Source of the DNA: Anticarsia gemmatalis
Lineage: Eukaryota; Arthropoda; Insecta; Lepidoptera; Erebidae
DNA: 64,000 nucleotides
Assembly (NCBI RefSeq): GCF_050436995.1
Contig: NC_134763.1
Location: 7,931,001 to 7,995,000 of the forward strand
Direction of reading: 5' to 3'
A model generated the notes under the pieces. That model saw only the letters and a program-made list of their open reading frames with translations. It made no database searches and was not told where the DNA came from. Of this stretch, positions 1-10,996 are shown in pieces. How positions within the stretch are numbered: position 1 is the first letter of the stretch; every line of letters starts with the position of its first letter. The position numbers and the translations under genes are program-made.

Positions 1-480
1 GTTTAAGAATGACAACTTGTTAAAATTTTGAATTTTGTCACTCACTGATTCACTGACTCACTGACTCACCGATCATCAAAAGTCTAAGGTACTTCTAGCA
101 GACTTAGGAGCTTAAAATTCAGAATACAAATAGGGTTTAGTGTCTTAATCATGGGAAAAATTCAATATTTTCTAATTTCGGTCCAGTTTTCTAAATACGC
201 CAACTGCAACAATAACTTTGTAATCCTATATAAATGTATAATATTACAAGGTTACATTTGCAGTTAATGCATTTTATTATTACTGTAGAAAATAAAATAA
301 ATAGGTGTAAATAGGTACCTACTATATGAGGCATAACAGGAGGGGGTATAGGGTGGGTAAGGGTGTTTAGCCCATGAAACTGAATAACATTCATATCATA
401 GGAAAATATGTTGAATTATGAAAAAAAAACGTCTTTCCATACAAATTGGACTTATGTTCGCTTTACAAAAAGAAGTGAGA
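1..480. repeat. Left part of a compound interspersed repeat
   Basis: The stretch opens with a short tandem run of the 8-mer 'actgactc' (about 41-70), followed by non-coding sequence that leads straight into the long inverted repeat at 481-944. The 'cactcactgactcaccgatc' stretch resembles a family I associate with lepidopteran genomes, but I cannot name it. The 67-codon minus-strand frame at 191-394 has no protein-like features and I do not count it as a gene. The outer boundary is off the window. Confidence 0.45.
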
Positions 481-944
481 TGCCATCAAAAACATCCTGT
501 AAAAATCCTCAAGTCTCGCCGTAAAAAGTTGTGAGATCTATATAATACCAAGTCGATTAATCTATTTAGTCTCTACTTAAAGGACCTTCTATCTTAAGTT
601 ATTACGTATGTTATTATCATGCCAATTAAAAAAAAAATACCTTTAAAACAAATAGATCGACTTGGTCATCGCAAGAAAACACAAATTCGCCATTAACATT
701 TCAGGAGCATTAACTTCTTGTCGTCGTGTGATACATACTAATAATCAAATCATGCGATGGCCAGGTCGATCTATTTGTTTTAGAGGTATTTTTTTTTAAT
801 TGGCATGATAATAACATACGTAATAACTTAAGACAGAAGGTCCTTTAAGTAGAGACTAAATAGATTAATCGACTTGGTATTATATAGATCTCACAACTTT
901 TTACGGCGAGACTTGAGGATTTTTACAGGATGTTTTTGATGGCA
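481..944. repeat. Long inverted repeat (fold-back element), 193-bp arms
   Basis: The left arm (481-673) and right arm (753-944) are reverse complements over about 192 bp with only a handful of differences (for example an A-run of 10 versus 9, 'tatctt' versus 'gtctt'). The spacer is 79 bp (674-752). The arms begin and end with 'tgccatcaaaaacatcctgt' and its complement. No coding capacity is present. The structure fits a non-autonomous fold-back or MITE-like DNA element, or a back-to-back double copy of one half of a repeat. I see no clear target-site duplication. If transcribed, either strand would fold into an almost perfect hairpin. Confidence 0.9.
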
Positions 945-1300
945 TAACTAATTTTCGTTGAACATACAAATATAGATTGCAAAACTCGAACACGGTCCTC
1001 ATACTTCCTATCGTCTGTCCGTCTGTGTTGCACAGAAAAATGATAAACATATCTGGTTACAATTTAATATTGGACGCGCAAGTTGCGAGCGGTGGCGGGC
1101 GTTGAAATTGAGCGACCAAACAGCGTCTTTGAAATTTATGAAATTGTTCGATAGGAATGTTTGAGAAGTCCAAATGGGTAGATTATGTATTAAATCATTT
1201 TTTTTGTGAAGATAAAGGTCTATAAAGTAACATACATACAAACACACAAGATACAGCCAGACTCGAATGTTCTAATTGTGACTCGTACAAATAATTGTTT
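945..1300. other. AT-rich DNA without recognisable feature
   Basis: No gene, strong repeat or hairpin was recognised. The 79-codon minus-strand frame (1008-1247) has no recognisable domain and contains no convincing coding composition. Confidence 0.5.
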
Positions 1301-1304
1301 CAAG

Positions 1305-1360
1305 TGAGGATCAAACCCAGGGCATCTATCTGGTAGCGGTGTGGAGTATATTGTAAAGTG
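1305..1360 (-). repeat. Possible tRNA-like SINE head (degenerate)
   Basis: On the minus strand the sequence reads 'ctggtttgatcctcac' preceded by 'accgctaccagatag', resembling a B box and A box of a tRNA-derived SINE. The body is too diverged to delimit. Confidence 0.35.
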
Positions 1361-1557
1361 AGACGATTGAAAATCCTCTGGTTAGAAATGTTCATTCCCT
1401 CAAGACCTACTTTTGTTGACGTCAATATAATTCACTTTAAATCAGTAATATAATGTAACAGGATAACAGTTTACTTTTATCGATGAGTAAAGTCAATATA
1501 TTTGTATCAAAGTCTCGTTATTTACGTAAGTAAATCGATTATCCTCTTGATTTCAGA

Positions 1558-1665
1558 ATAGCTTTTACCCGCGATTTTGTCCTCCTCGAATACCAGTGAA
1601 CCATCCTTATAGATGCAAAATTTTGATCTGAATCCGTCAAACCGTTCTCGTGAATCTCTAACAAG
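1558..1665 (+). repeat. Fragment of the 'agcttttgcccgcgacttcg' interspersed repeat family
   Basis: The stretch starts 'atagcttttacccgcgattt' and continues with a segment reading 'aaattttgatctgaatccgt' and 'aaaccgttctcgtgaa'. This order of motifs is the hallmark of a very common lepidopteran repeat. Other copies here are at 25672-25702 (minus) and 42827-42992 (plus). It is non-coding and diverged. Confidence 0.55.
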
Positions 1666-2820
1666 CAACAAATTCGGAGTTTTTTAATGTTATTTATTAA
1701 ATGTGTTCTTCTAATATATTATCTATTTATTCTTAACAATGTATTTTGATCAATTTTCAGTAGGTATTTGGTTATCATCTTTACTTCCATGCTACAAATG
1801 CAAAAGTCTGTCATGTTACTCCTAAACAGCTAAACTACTGAACCGATATATTTTAAGATCTAGATGTTCTGACTATACTTACAAAATGCAACTACAATAT
1901 TTTTACCAGACTCCATACATTATCTATCAAAAACATGATTATTCTTTCTTAATCCGTTTTATTTCTGTCATTCAGAGATCTAGATATTTTAAACCTTTAA
2001 AGTGATGAAACAGGGGTACGAACATAGAACCGCGCGGATCATTTAAATCTAACGGATGGTATTTAAGTAATACCAAGTAATTATATTTATCTCCACTATC
2101 GGTTAGTAACAGAACGAAACCGTTTGAGATATATGGTCGAATATGGTCATTAACTAACCTGGATAATAACTAATTAGCCAATTAATCCCGTTTTCCTTTA
2201 TGATATGTATTTTGATATCGTTAAAGACTATGGTTTCCTTGGCGCAGTAGTAAACCTTGTACCTTTGTCCTTAGTTCGATTCGGGTTCGGTTGTATCGGG
2301 TCTAGTAGTAATTTGTTTGTTTGCATGTTTGTAAAAATCTTCAAGACAAGATTTTTCTTCTAAGTGCAGGAGGAAATTGTCATAAAAAAAGGCTTAGAAA
2401 ATGTTCATAGGTATCTTTTGCTGCTCATTTTCATTGAAGACGACTTTTCTTGCAATAAGAACTATTTTTTGGGCCGTCTTGACATGAAAGACAAACAAAC
2501 CAGCACACTTTCACATATTATAATTGTATGAAAAAATGGATTTTACGAGACTAAAACGGCAGCTGCTTAAGTAGTCTTTATTAGTCATGTAATACAAAAG
2601 TATTTCTGCATATACACGGTAAATCGTTATAAATGTATCGCTAAATACCGTTTACATTAGAACCTGAAACAACTATCAGTACGGGAATAATATCAGTATT
2701 AATTATTACCTAGGTATTACACGTGATTATTGTCCAACAAACGTGCTGAAAAACCCAAGACTTGTATGGGCTTTATCTAGTAGGAAATTAGTGTTGGTAG
2801 TCATGATTATAGTTTTAAGA
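1666..2820. other. AT-rich DNA, one weak SINE-like patch
   Basis: No gene is seen. Around 2236-2310 'ccttggcgcagtagtaaacc' is followed by 'agttcgattcgggttcgg', a weak tRNA-like A/B-box pair. The rest is plain AT-rich sequence. Confidence 0.4.
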
Positions 2821-2849
2821 CAATATTTAGCATAGTGTATACTGATGTA

Positions 2850-2960
2850 TGGATGTGGATGTGTCAAGGGAAGTTTGTAAGGATCGTACCACGTGGCGTT
2901 CTTTGGTTTCTATTCTACCCCTATGGGAAAAAGGCGTGGTATTATGTATGTATGTTGTAC
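2850..2960 (+). repeat. 3' end remnant of a non-LTR retrotransposon (copy 1)
   Basis: The sequence has 'gtgtcaagggaagtttgtaa', then 'gatcgtaccacgtggcgtt', then 'ctatgggaaaaaggcgtggt'. In the plus frame this reads DR-TTWRSLVS and resembles the C-terminal end of a LINE reverse-transcriptase protein plus the start of its 3' UTR. Only the last ~100 bp is present, as expected for 5'-truncated insertions. Four other copies (3121-3230, 3661-3717, 5604-5667, 57498-57600) support a dispersed family. The exact clade is inferred, not proven. Confidence 0.6.
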
Positions 2961-3120
2961 CGAAATGTATGGTTTTCTGTATAATTTTATAAACGATAAT
3001 ATAATCAAAACATACCACCTGAAAATTTGACAGTCCGCTTGGAGGTCTTGAGTTCAACTTCCTGATTGGTTAAAATAGTGGTAATATACATCCTATTGTG
3101 ATGTTTTTGAAGTATTGAAA

Positions 3121-3230
3121 AGATATATGGATGTGATTGAGGCAAGGGAAAGTCGAAAGGATGGTCCAAGTGGCGTTCTGTGGTCTGTAGCCTTATGGGA
3201 AAAAAGCGTGACATTTTATGGATGTATGAA
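3121..3230 (+). repeat. 3' end remnant of a non-LTR retrotransposon (copy 2)
   Basis: This copy repeats the order seen at 2850-2960: 'gattgaggcaagggaaagt', 'gtccaagtggcgttctgtgg' and 'cttatgggaaaaaagcgtga'. It is diverged and lies about 270 bp downstream in the same orientation. It could be a separate insertion or a local duplication. Confidence 0.6.
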
Positions 3231-3523
3231 GTATTTAAAAATAGCAAGGTGGTTAAGGAACATATAACAGAGTATGATTAGTTAGAAGGATGTTTTTATT
3301 TCATTCCAGTTGGTTTCCCGTTCGTTCCCGTTTAGGAATGTGATGACGTCAAACACGGTATCTTGGGTTTTACATAACCTTTCATGATTTTATATTGTAA
3401 ATGAGATAGTGTGTTTATTTGTTTACGTTTATTAAATACTATCTGATTCAACGTATAATTTCATCCCGTATGCTAAAGACTTAGAAGGCTTGTTGTTGAA
3501 TAAAATTTAGCTTGTCTTTACTT

Positions 3524-3606
3524 TAACATAGTTAAAGTGTTAAAAGACACTCACAACTTACTCTATGTTAAAGTGTAACATATGTTAAAGTGTCTATGTT
3601 AAAGTA
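3524..3606. repeat. Short imperfect tandem array of 'atgttaaagtgt'
   Basis: Four close copies of 'a(t)gttaaagtg(t)' occur within about 80 bp, with spacers of 8-45 bp. Simple local duplication is the likely origin. Confidence 0.6.
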
Positions 3607-3660
3607 ACAGTCAAACAGTCAGGCAGAACGTTTGACAAACTGATTGTCGAATTAATGGTA

Positions 3661-3717
3661 TTACATACATGCATATATAGAATTACGCCTTGTTCCCATA
3701 AGAGAAGACAAAGACCA
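3661..3717 (-). repeat. Non-LTR retrotransposon 3' remnant (copy 3)
   Basis: The plus strand reads 'attacgccttgttcccataa' followed by 'gaagacaaagacc'. The reverse complement matches the 'ggtctttg ... tatgggaacaaggcgtaat' order of copies 1 and 2. Confidence 0.5.
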
Positions 3718-4092
3718 ATAAACATTGTACAGATTTCATGGTACTATAGATCACAATTTTACAGTAACACATATACAATTAAATGCACCAAATGCCAAAA
3801 GAGTTTGCAGAAAAACCATCATTAATCACCACGAAACCAAACCACACAAAATTGACAATGAGAAAAAAAACATGCCTTCAAGGAGTTGTCTCCGCTATTC
3901 TCTTGTCACTTAGTACATGACTGTCAGTGGTTGGTACCCCGAGTGTGACCGCATCTGGCTCGTGTCTTATCAAACAGAAACACCAGTTATTGTTTTGAAG
4001 GAAAAACACTGTTTTTATCGCTCAGTTATTCATACATCCGTCCTTAAGTTTTATACTGTCATTTGACACTAGGGTCCGTTCATATTTGACTG
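3718..4092. other. No recognisable feature
   Basis: The 62-codon plus-strand frame at 3725-3913 starts near the repeat edge and has no domain. I see nothing else here. Confidence 0.5.
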
Positions 4093-4262
4093 TCACCACG
4101 CCGCTATCGTTGAGTCGGGAGGTCGTGGGTTTGATTCCTACAAACAAGTATTTGTGCGATCCACAAATGTTTCGGGTCTGGTTGTACTTTGTGTTCGTTG
4201 TATGTATGTTGGTAGAAGTCCCCGCGACACATGAGCAACTTTAAGCGCGAAAGATGTGTTTA
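4093..4262 (+). repeat. tRNA-derived SINE (degenerate)
   Basis: The B-box-like 'ggtcgtgggtttgattccta' is followed by the body 'gtatttgtgcgatccacaaa' and 'gaagtccccgcgacacatga'. That body is characteristic of a lepidopteran SINE. The A box has decayed ('ccgctatcgttgagtcgg'). Confidence 0.6.
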
Positions 4263-5366
4263 TAAAAAAATAAACAATAAAATAAAAAAATATCACGGAA
4301 CATACTTCGCGAAGTATCAACCGATGATGCCTCGATGCGAAGCCCATACTGATTCTGTGCCTCTAGTGAAAAAAATCTTGTCAGATGTGAACTGACCCTT
4401 ATAAACTTATTTTTTGTCGCTTCCTGTAGATAAAGATTGTAGTCTCTGGAGTGTTATTCTTCAATGAAGCTGTAATTAGTTTGTTTGTTTAGGCTTTGTG
4501 TTTAACTGCAACTATTTGATGTTTTGTGCCAGTCGTATTGTGTGATGATTTATGAGGATCTTTGGTTATCTTTAGATAAGTAACATTAAGTGGTATTTTG
4601 ACACATGTTTTCATACAATTGTCATGGGGTTTAACTTGATTTTAGTTGTAAGAGGAGAAGTTCGAACTGTAAAAATAATATTGGAGATTGAAAGGAGTCA
4701 GTTTCTTACTTTATGTTTCTTTTCATGAGTTCCTTCAGTTTGGAAATATTTTTCAAATACTTGTAAAGAATAATCCGACTTCCAATAAAAATAATTTAAT
4801 TTAATTCTGTTTGTGTCTCAAAATGTCACTTACTTACGTAAGACTATACATATCTCATTGTATGAGTTATGTAGTATTTGTGATTTAATAAATTACCCTA
4901 TTTCTATACTTAATACTTCACCACAAGAGGCCTAAACATATTAAAAACTTAAAGATTTATTATGATTATCAATTACTTTCTTTTAACGATGTTATTTCCT
5001 AATCACAAATCTCTTAAAACAAGCAGTTTAGTTAATAAATCGACATTTATAACAATAGTACTACGATGAACAGTGGGGATCCACGCAAGGAGCGGAACCA
5101 CGAACCAACGGAACCATCTCAATTGGCCAGCTAACGAGGAAACAATCTTGTACGCGCACCGCTTGCGACGGAACTCTAGTCAATCTCGACAATAAATGAC
5201 GTTTGATGCAACACTCTGATAGATTAGGCAACCTTTTTAACTGAATTTAAACCATTTGTAACTAGAGAATTAAATAACGTGCTATTTAAGTACAGCATTT
5301 ACCACTTATAATGAAAAATCTTCCAAAGAAAATGGGAAAATCTTGCAATATACGCTGATCTAACGC
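4263..5366. other. AT-rich DNA with a small GC-richer patch
   Basis: No gene is seen. The interval 5075-5175 is more GC-rich than its flanks ('gcaaggagcggaaccacgaa', 'tgtacgcgcaccgcttgcga') and could be regulatory, but no specific motif cluster stands out. Confidence 0.4.
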
Positions 5367-5524
5367 GATTCTCTACCACTCTCGAATATCGATAACCGGC
5401 TAGCTATCGAGAAATGTTGTTTGTAAATCTGATCAGCGCCTCCAGGGGAACCGTAGGAACTATTCTTGCAGAACATTTTAAATGTCAAACTCTCGATACT
5501 CGATAGTATAGACTGTAGAGAATC
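5367..5524. repeat. MITE-like element with terminal inverted repeats, carrying a CTCF-like motif
   Basis: The ends are 'gattctctac' (5367-5376) and its exact complement 'gtagagaatc' (5515-5524). Internal landmarks are 'cagcgcctccagggg' (5434-5448) and 'aatgtcaaactctcgatact' before the right end. The same order of landmarks recurs at 25764-25895 and 50226-50315. It has no coding capacity. The internal block resembles the AGCGCC-CCTAG-GG core bound by insect CTCF. Whether it is bound is unknown. Confidence 0.65.
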
Positions 5525-5603
5525 GACCTAATTTTTTCACTAATTTGTTTTGATGGTAGAGACCCTAAATGCATAATAATCAAAATGTTTGATATTTTAA
5601 AAC

Positions 5604-5667
5604 GAACATACACAAAATCACGCCTTGTTTCAATAGGGGTAGATAGGAGTACTTAGGTAGAGACCCC
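5604..5667 (-). repeat. Non-LTR retrotransposon 3' remnant (copy 4)
   Basis: The plus strand 'aaaatcacgccttgtttcaa' followed by 'taggggtagataggagtact' is the complement of the 'tacccctat ... aaggcgtgatttt' landmark of the other copies. Confidence 0.5.
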
Positions 5668-5917
5668 AAAAGCTTAATAATGTTTTAAAAATTCGATCTT
5701 TTTAACTCTTTTACAAGGCGCGTCTACAAAATCAGTGGTCTACAAACGATTTGAGAGGAAGAGTCAATTTTGTTGAACGCATGGAAGCATCGTAAGTACA
5801 AGTGGTCGGGCAACGAGTTGTGGATGTTTTGACATGCGGTGCGCGCTAGGATGTCTCTATTAAACCAATTGTAGCCGCAGACGTATGCTAGACGACTCTA
5901 TCACTTTAAAATAGAGT

Positions 5918-6062
5918 TTCGCAAGATAGGACGTCCGGTGCTGTTGGAATTACGAGGTCGGGAGTTCGAATCCAAGTTGGAACATTTTTTTGTGTGGTTG
6001 ATTTGTATATGTGTGTTGGTTTCATTACAAGCTTGGTAACAGTAGTTAAAATAAATTTGGTT
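5918..6062 (+). repeat. tRNA-derived SINE
   Basis: The tRNA-like head has the B box 'ggtcgggagttcgaatccaa', followed by 'ttggttgat'-type body sequence. A 145-codon minus-strand frame (5901-6338) runs through this SINE. The SINE-derived part explains the frame, so I do not treat it as a gene. Confidence 0.55.
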
Positions 6063-6067
6063 CGTTG

Positions 6068-6112
6068 TTGTCCCACTGTTGGGCAACGGTCTCTTTTCTG
6101 TGTGTAGAGAAT
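6068..6112 (+). repeat. Fragment of the 'cccactgctgggcaagggtct' repeat family
   Basis: It reads 'tgtcccactgttgggcaacg' then 'gtctctttt', matching the left part of the fuller copies at 46525 and 50076. It sits directly downstream of the SINE. Confidence 0.5.
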
Positions 6113-8361
6113 GTATGTCTTTTTTTTTGGCAACAAAATATACTTTTCCTTGGTTATCGGCAATAAGATAACAATTCAGCGACCCAAAAAAAGTATCTTC
6201 ATAAATTAGTCTAATATAAAAGTCACTGAAATGTTTCATATTGAAGACAGAGGTAAAAAGTCTTAAGTTTTGAACACTAACTATCGACTTAAGTCTTTTC
6301 AAAACTGAAGTCTCGCAACAGTAAACAAAGAGAAACAATTAGACAAATACCAAAAAAATATGAAGAATATATTTGTATAAAACTGAGCTTGTTAAATAAT
6401 ATTCATATGTACGGTTTTTTACTGAAATATCTATTTGTACATAGTTACGATACGATCGGATGATTTTGTTGAAATTTTATTGCACAAATGAACGCATAGT
6501 TTGAATAATTCCTGTTACGTTTGATATAAAGGTTTCAAGTTATATTTAGTTATTGATTATTCGTTTAAATTACTGATGTAGAAATAGTATAAGTTTTTAT
6601 ATTTTCTGTTGTTTTGAGTATCGGGTTAAATTGCGATAGAAAGTCGGACTTATTAATGTGTTTGTAAAAATCTCTCGTGATATAAAACTTTTTTGTGATT
6701 ACGTATAATTATTGAATGCTATTAATTAGATGTCTTATAGCCCTTTACATTACTCAAACTATGTTATCTTAGTTTTTTTTTAATATTTAGATTTGTAATA
6801 AGAAAAAGTTAAGGTTTCCGTTTTCAAACTAAATCATCCTAGAATTGGTATTTGTTTAAAACTTTAAGCAGTAAACTTTTTCAAAAGTCTATTTTCAGGT
6901 AACTACAAGATAGGTACTAACTAATTACAGAACATCGAATGTAATAAAAAAATCGCGATATAATAATTTATAGTTCACGCATTTCTTACTTACAATACTT
7001 TTGGCCAACTATAGACAATACACTTAAAAGTTTCGTACACTACAGTAAGTTAAAACAGCGAGCAACAATAAACGTCGTACTTAGGCATTAAGCCACGGCT
7101 CATAGCACAGTCTCAGTATTGCACAAGTTGCTACAGCGGCGGTATAACGCATCTTAAGGCCAAAAAGTCGCCTGGCCACCTTCCAAAGTGTATTTGGTAT
7201 AAACACATGATACACACGGCTTGTAAGATTTGAAAGCTTGGAGCCGAGCAAAAAGTTGAGGATCAGGTAAAAAATATTTAATTTAGATAGTAGAGTTAAG
7301 TAAAGTTATCTAAACAGACAACTATTGAGCTGTATTTTAGTTGGAGGGGTCCTTTATTTCGTAAAATGGACCAAAAGACCCAATAGAGCAGTCTTGAGAT
7401 CACAGTAGCAACCATTTGAAGCATAGTGGCAGTCACATATTAGAAACGTTACAAGGGAAATAATATTAAAGTATAAGGAGCTTGTTGTAACATACGTCTG
7501 CTCATTTCTTCGAAGTAGTAGCGGCTTCATAAAGTCACAGTGACTTAGGTGAGTATTAATCTGATGTGGACAAATTACATGTGACGCGCGCTCCCAACAA
7601 GTCAGCCAGCCAAGTCGGATATTGGTAACTTACTTAAATATAGGGTTGCCACCTAATACTTAATACTAAAGTCAATCTTAGTCAAGTAATTCAAAGAAAC
7701 ATTTTGTTGAGAATTTTGAAATCGTAATTTGTTAAGATTTTTAAAGATAGTTGAATTTCAAATAAATATTTCTAAATACTGATTCCGTATTTTATAAAAT
7801 AAGTCAGCTACAGTATTTACACGTAACACCACTTGCTGTAAACAAAATGATAATTTAGTAGGCCTAAAAAAGGTATTTTGAAATAAACTATCTATTAATA
7901 TTTTGGAACACACATCAAGAAATACGTCTTTTATATCACCTCTTAGAAACATCACCATAGTTCTACCAAATTTTCATCAAAACCTGTCAGCCCTGTATTC
8001 CGTATGCGATGCACACACACAAGCCAAACGGGGCAAGTTGCACACTAATAGCAACAGTTCGTAAGTGTTATATCTGCAATAACGCTCCAATGCGCGCACT
8101 GCTTTACGTACTTTTGCTCCAACTCATACCAGGATTTCCTTGTACAACTTTAAGTTTGCACGGAAATATTTCGGTTTTGAGCTAGTTTTAAGTCCTTTCA
8201 GGTAACACGCAACTTACAACTACTTGGTACTATAAGTTATTTGTGAAGTTTCCGCTAGAAATATGGACTTATCATTTATTGATGGAATTAATTTGTTATT
8301 GGCTTATTTTGTCTGACAGAAAATAATTTCTAGTTTTAAAATGTTTCCGTTTGAAGTATCG
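6113..8361. other. AT-rich DNA without recognisable genes
   Basis: No repeat of the families seen elsewhere and no convincing ORF was found. A slightly GC-richer patch at 7085-7200 ('agccacggctcatagcacag', 'gctacagcggcggtataacg') and another at 7990-8110 are the only changes in composition. Confidence 0.45.
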
Positions 8362-8470
8362 GCTACCCAATAGCTAAGACATTGGCTCTGCGATCGATGG
8401 ATAGTAGGTTCAAATCCCAATGACCGTGAAACTATTTCCAACACATGCTTTTAAGCATTCCTTGAGAGGT
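8362..8470 (+). repeat. tRNA-derived SINE head
   Basis: A-box-like 'ctacccaatagctaagacat' is followed by 'agtaggttcaaatcccaatg', a good B box (GGTTCAAATCCC). The body is short and decayed. Confidence 0.55.
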
Positions 8471-8724
8471 TAATATAATAATAATGTGTATCCCACAATG
8501 CGATGAAAAAATCCATTGGTGAATCAGCAATTAATTACATTTCTAATTATTCTAAGTCCAAAAGCTATGATTATCTCTATCCAGACTGGCGCCACATCTA
8601 ATTAACTACATCCCAAGTTTAGCATATCCGTATAAAACACCGAAAAGTATAAATATAATTGCAAAAGAAGCTAATTGCTATAATAAACGTAAATGAGTCC
8701 AATTGAAGTATATGAGTGAATTAG

Positions 8725-8805
8725 TTGCGCGCGCGCATCTTGTAAACACGTGTTAGGATGTTACTGCCGCGCTTATATCGCGCGAGCGGTGAGCGGAAAA
8801 AAGCT
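8725..8805. promoter_or_regulatory. GC/CpG-rich islet
   Basis: The islet has a run of CpG ('gttgcgcgcgcgcatcttg') and the near-palindrome 'gccgcgcttatatcgcgcga' in otherwise AT-rich flanks. It also contains 'cacgtg' (E-box). Function is inferred from composition only. Confidence 0.25.
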
Positions 8806-9294
8806 ATGCTATGTAGATATTACAGCTGGTTTTTGTAGTCTTGAAAGTTAAAAAAAGACAATTATACAGATTGTTACATAAAAACTGTTTTCTCCCGACT
8901 TCGTTTGCTGGCAAAAGATTCCTTTATAAATCTAGCTACAACTATGACAAATTTTGTCCAAAACGCAGTAGATTTTATGAAAGAGTGAATTGATGATTGA
9001 TAAACTTTCGAGCTAATTGATAGATTTCTGCCTTATCTATTCGTTGTTTATTACTTCTGTTTAAGATTATATTCTAAGAGTCATCTATACATTTGTTTTC
9101 TATATTTTATTCAGAAAATTTTAATATACATTCATCTTACATGTGTAGTAAACGCTATAAGTTAGTGTAAAGTGGTAATAAATATATAAGTATCGGTAAG
9201 CTTAACAAGTGAAATAATGACAGATGCTATACATAAGTTACTTTATTTTTCAGATAAACTTGACCCTAAATTGTGACACTGGAAACTGGTACTT

Positions 9295-9405
9295 TATACT
9301 AGCCCGCGCGGGTTTCAAGCGCAACTAAGCGAGCTGGCTTAGCGACACCGCACCTATTCTATTTGTGCGCCGGATGCGTATGCGCGTGTAATTGGGACGT
9401 CTACT
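9295..9405. promoter_or_regulatory. GC-rich islet
   Basis: 'agcccgcgcgggtttcaagc' (containing the palindrome cccgcgcggg) and 'gtgcgccggatgcgtatgcg' stand out from flanks near 30% GC. No specific factor can be assigned. Confidence 0.22.
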
Positions 9406-10899
9406 AACCTGCCACTATTCTATTAACTTTTAAGGTCACATTCTTTCAAAATGTCACGTAATAGTTGTTGTGAAATATATGTGAAAAAATACTTAAAAAA
9501 TGGTAGATAAGATGCTTTGTGTATGTATTAGAAATATTTAGCGTTTAGATGTATTTTAGATTGTCGCAATAAGACACATGTAGTGGAGGTTTTATCTAAT
9601 TCTGTGGTAAAATAGTTGATTTCAATACTTTCCATCGTCATTCTGCAACTTTGGTTTAATTCTATAATTAGTAGTACTTAGTAGTCTCGGCAATATAAAT
9701 ACGCAACTCTTTAGGTGTAATAAGTAGGTATATTATATAGAAAACTTTAATTATGTTTGCGTATTTCACATTCTCACACAAACGAAATAAAGCACACCTT
9801 ATTTGGACTTTTACGTCTGAAAGTCGGATTATGACGAAGTTATGATGTCACAGTCAGACTTTGCCCTCTTCAAATTACTTCACACACCAGACGAAAACAA
9901 TTAAGAACTACTATGAATCATTAAAAACTACACATATCTATTACGAATGAATCACCCAACTTGCTAGATCTCATCAAATAGGGTCAAGCAATCCTTGAAG
10001 AAAGCGCCACAGTTCCGTCAAAACAATGACTCAGTAATTAACATTTGACACGCGGCTTGCTCCAAATAGTGTACAAGATGTTAGGATGTAAAGGTTAAAT
10101 CTATATTGTCATATCCTCGCGCGTTTCCTGTTTAAATGATGCGTTAATTGTCTGTTTGTTTGTATGTGTGGGGCACAGTGTAGAGATTACAGTGGAACAA
10201 TAGTCGTACGTCTAAGAATATGAGTTTTTTTTGTGGATTGTGTGTATATATTTGTGACTTTTGCAGAGTTCTTGAGACTTTTCTGAGACTTCGGCTGAGT
10301 TTTGTAGTATGTAAATATAGTAAGTTGTAGTGAAAGCCGACGGTCTGGGTAACTTGTGCCAAAACGTCAAGATAAGACTAAGCTAAATATGCTTGATAAT
10401 CTTAGTTCCGGTAGTTATTAATTATGAAAGATGAAAAGTGTAGTGAATTTTAACATTTTTGCTATCTTTAATATGTTGTAATGAGTTGCTTTCAGCAATT
10501 AAATCTATATGTAATTGGTAAAGAAACAGGTTGTTTGTGTATAAAACATCATCTTTTTTGTTGTTCACCTTTACAAGAATTCTACTTACACACTGAATTA
10601 CCTGTTAAAATTTAAGAACTTTGCACGCTTGGAAAGTCTGCGGTTTTTTCCGGGAAAGTGGTTTGTTTACAAACATCTTTATTACTTAATACTTGGGAGA
10701 CTTTCGACCTACGTATGACTAAATGCGTAGTATTTTACAATGTTTCATATATAATTTAATGGAATTTAAGGTTACTGAAAGAATCTTTCTATACAGACAT
10801 AAAATAACACCCTTTTCCGATAGAAGTAGCCAGAGACTAAATCTAATATACCTTTTCATGATTTTATTATAATATTTATTGATTGAGAAACATTTATTG
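9406..10899. other. AT-rich DNA without recognisable genes
   Basis: The open frames here (10144-10362 and 10719-10967, both minus) show no domain, and the second overlaps the repeat that follows. I see no other feature. Confidence 0.45.
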
Positions 10900-10996
10900 A
10901 GGGCATGCAAAGTCCCCAACCCGCACTTGGCCAGCGTGGTGGACTCAAGGCCTAACCCCTCTCTCATTACGGGAGGAGACCCTTGCCCAGTATTGA
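10900..10996 (-). repeat. 'cccactgctgggcaagggtct' repeat family, near-complete copy
   Basis: The plus strand reads 'gggcatgcaaagtccccaac', 'ccgcacttggccagcgtggt', 'ggactcaaggcctaacccct' and 'attacgggaggagacccttg'. This is the complement of the copies at 46525 and 50076. It is a non-coding interspersed element widespread in Lepidoptera. The overlapping plus and minus ORFs at 10719-11064 are its shadows. Confidence 0.75.

Noticed and set aside
4557..4580. Similarity to the miR-9 mature sequence ('tctttggttatct')
   Set aside because: Only 13 bases match. The continuation differs and no star strand or hairpin can be formed nearby.
5901..6338. 145-codon minus-strand ORF, the longest in the window
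   Set aside because: Its C-terminal half is the translation of a tRNA-derived SINE (5918-6062) and its middle crosses another repeat fragment (6068-6112). The rest has no recognisable domain.
7551..7570. Partial similarity to miR-12 ('tgagtatta')
   Set aside because: The match stops after nine bases and there is no complementary arm.
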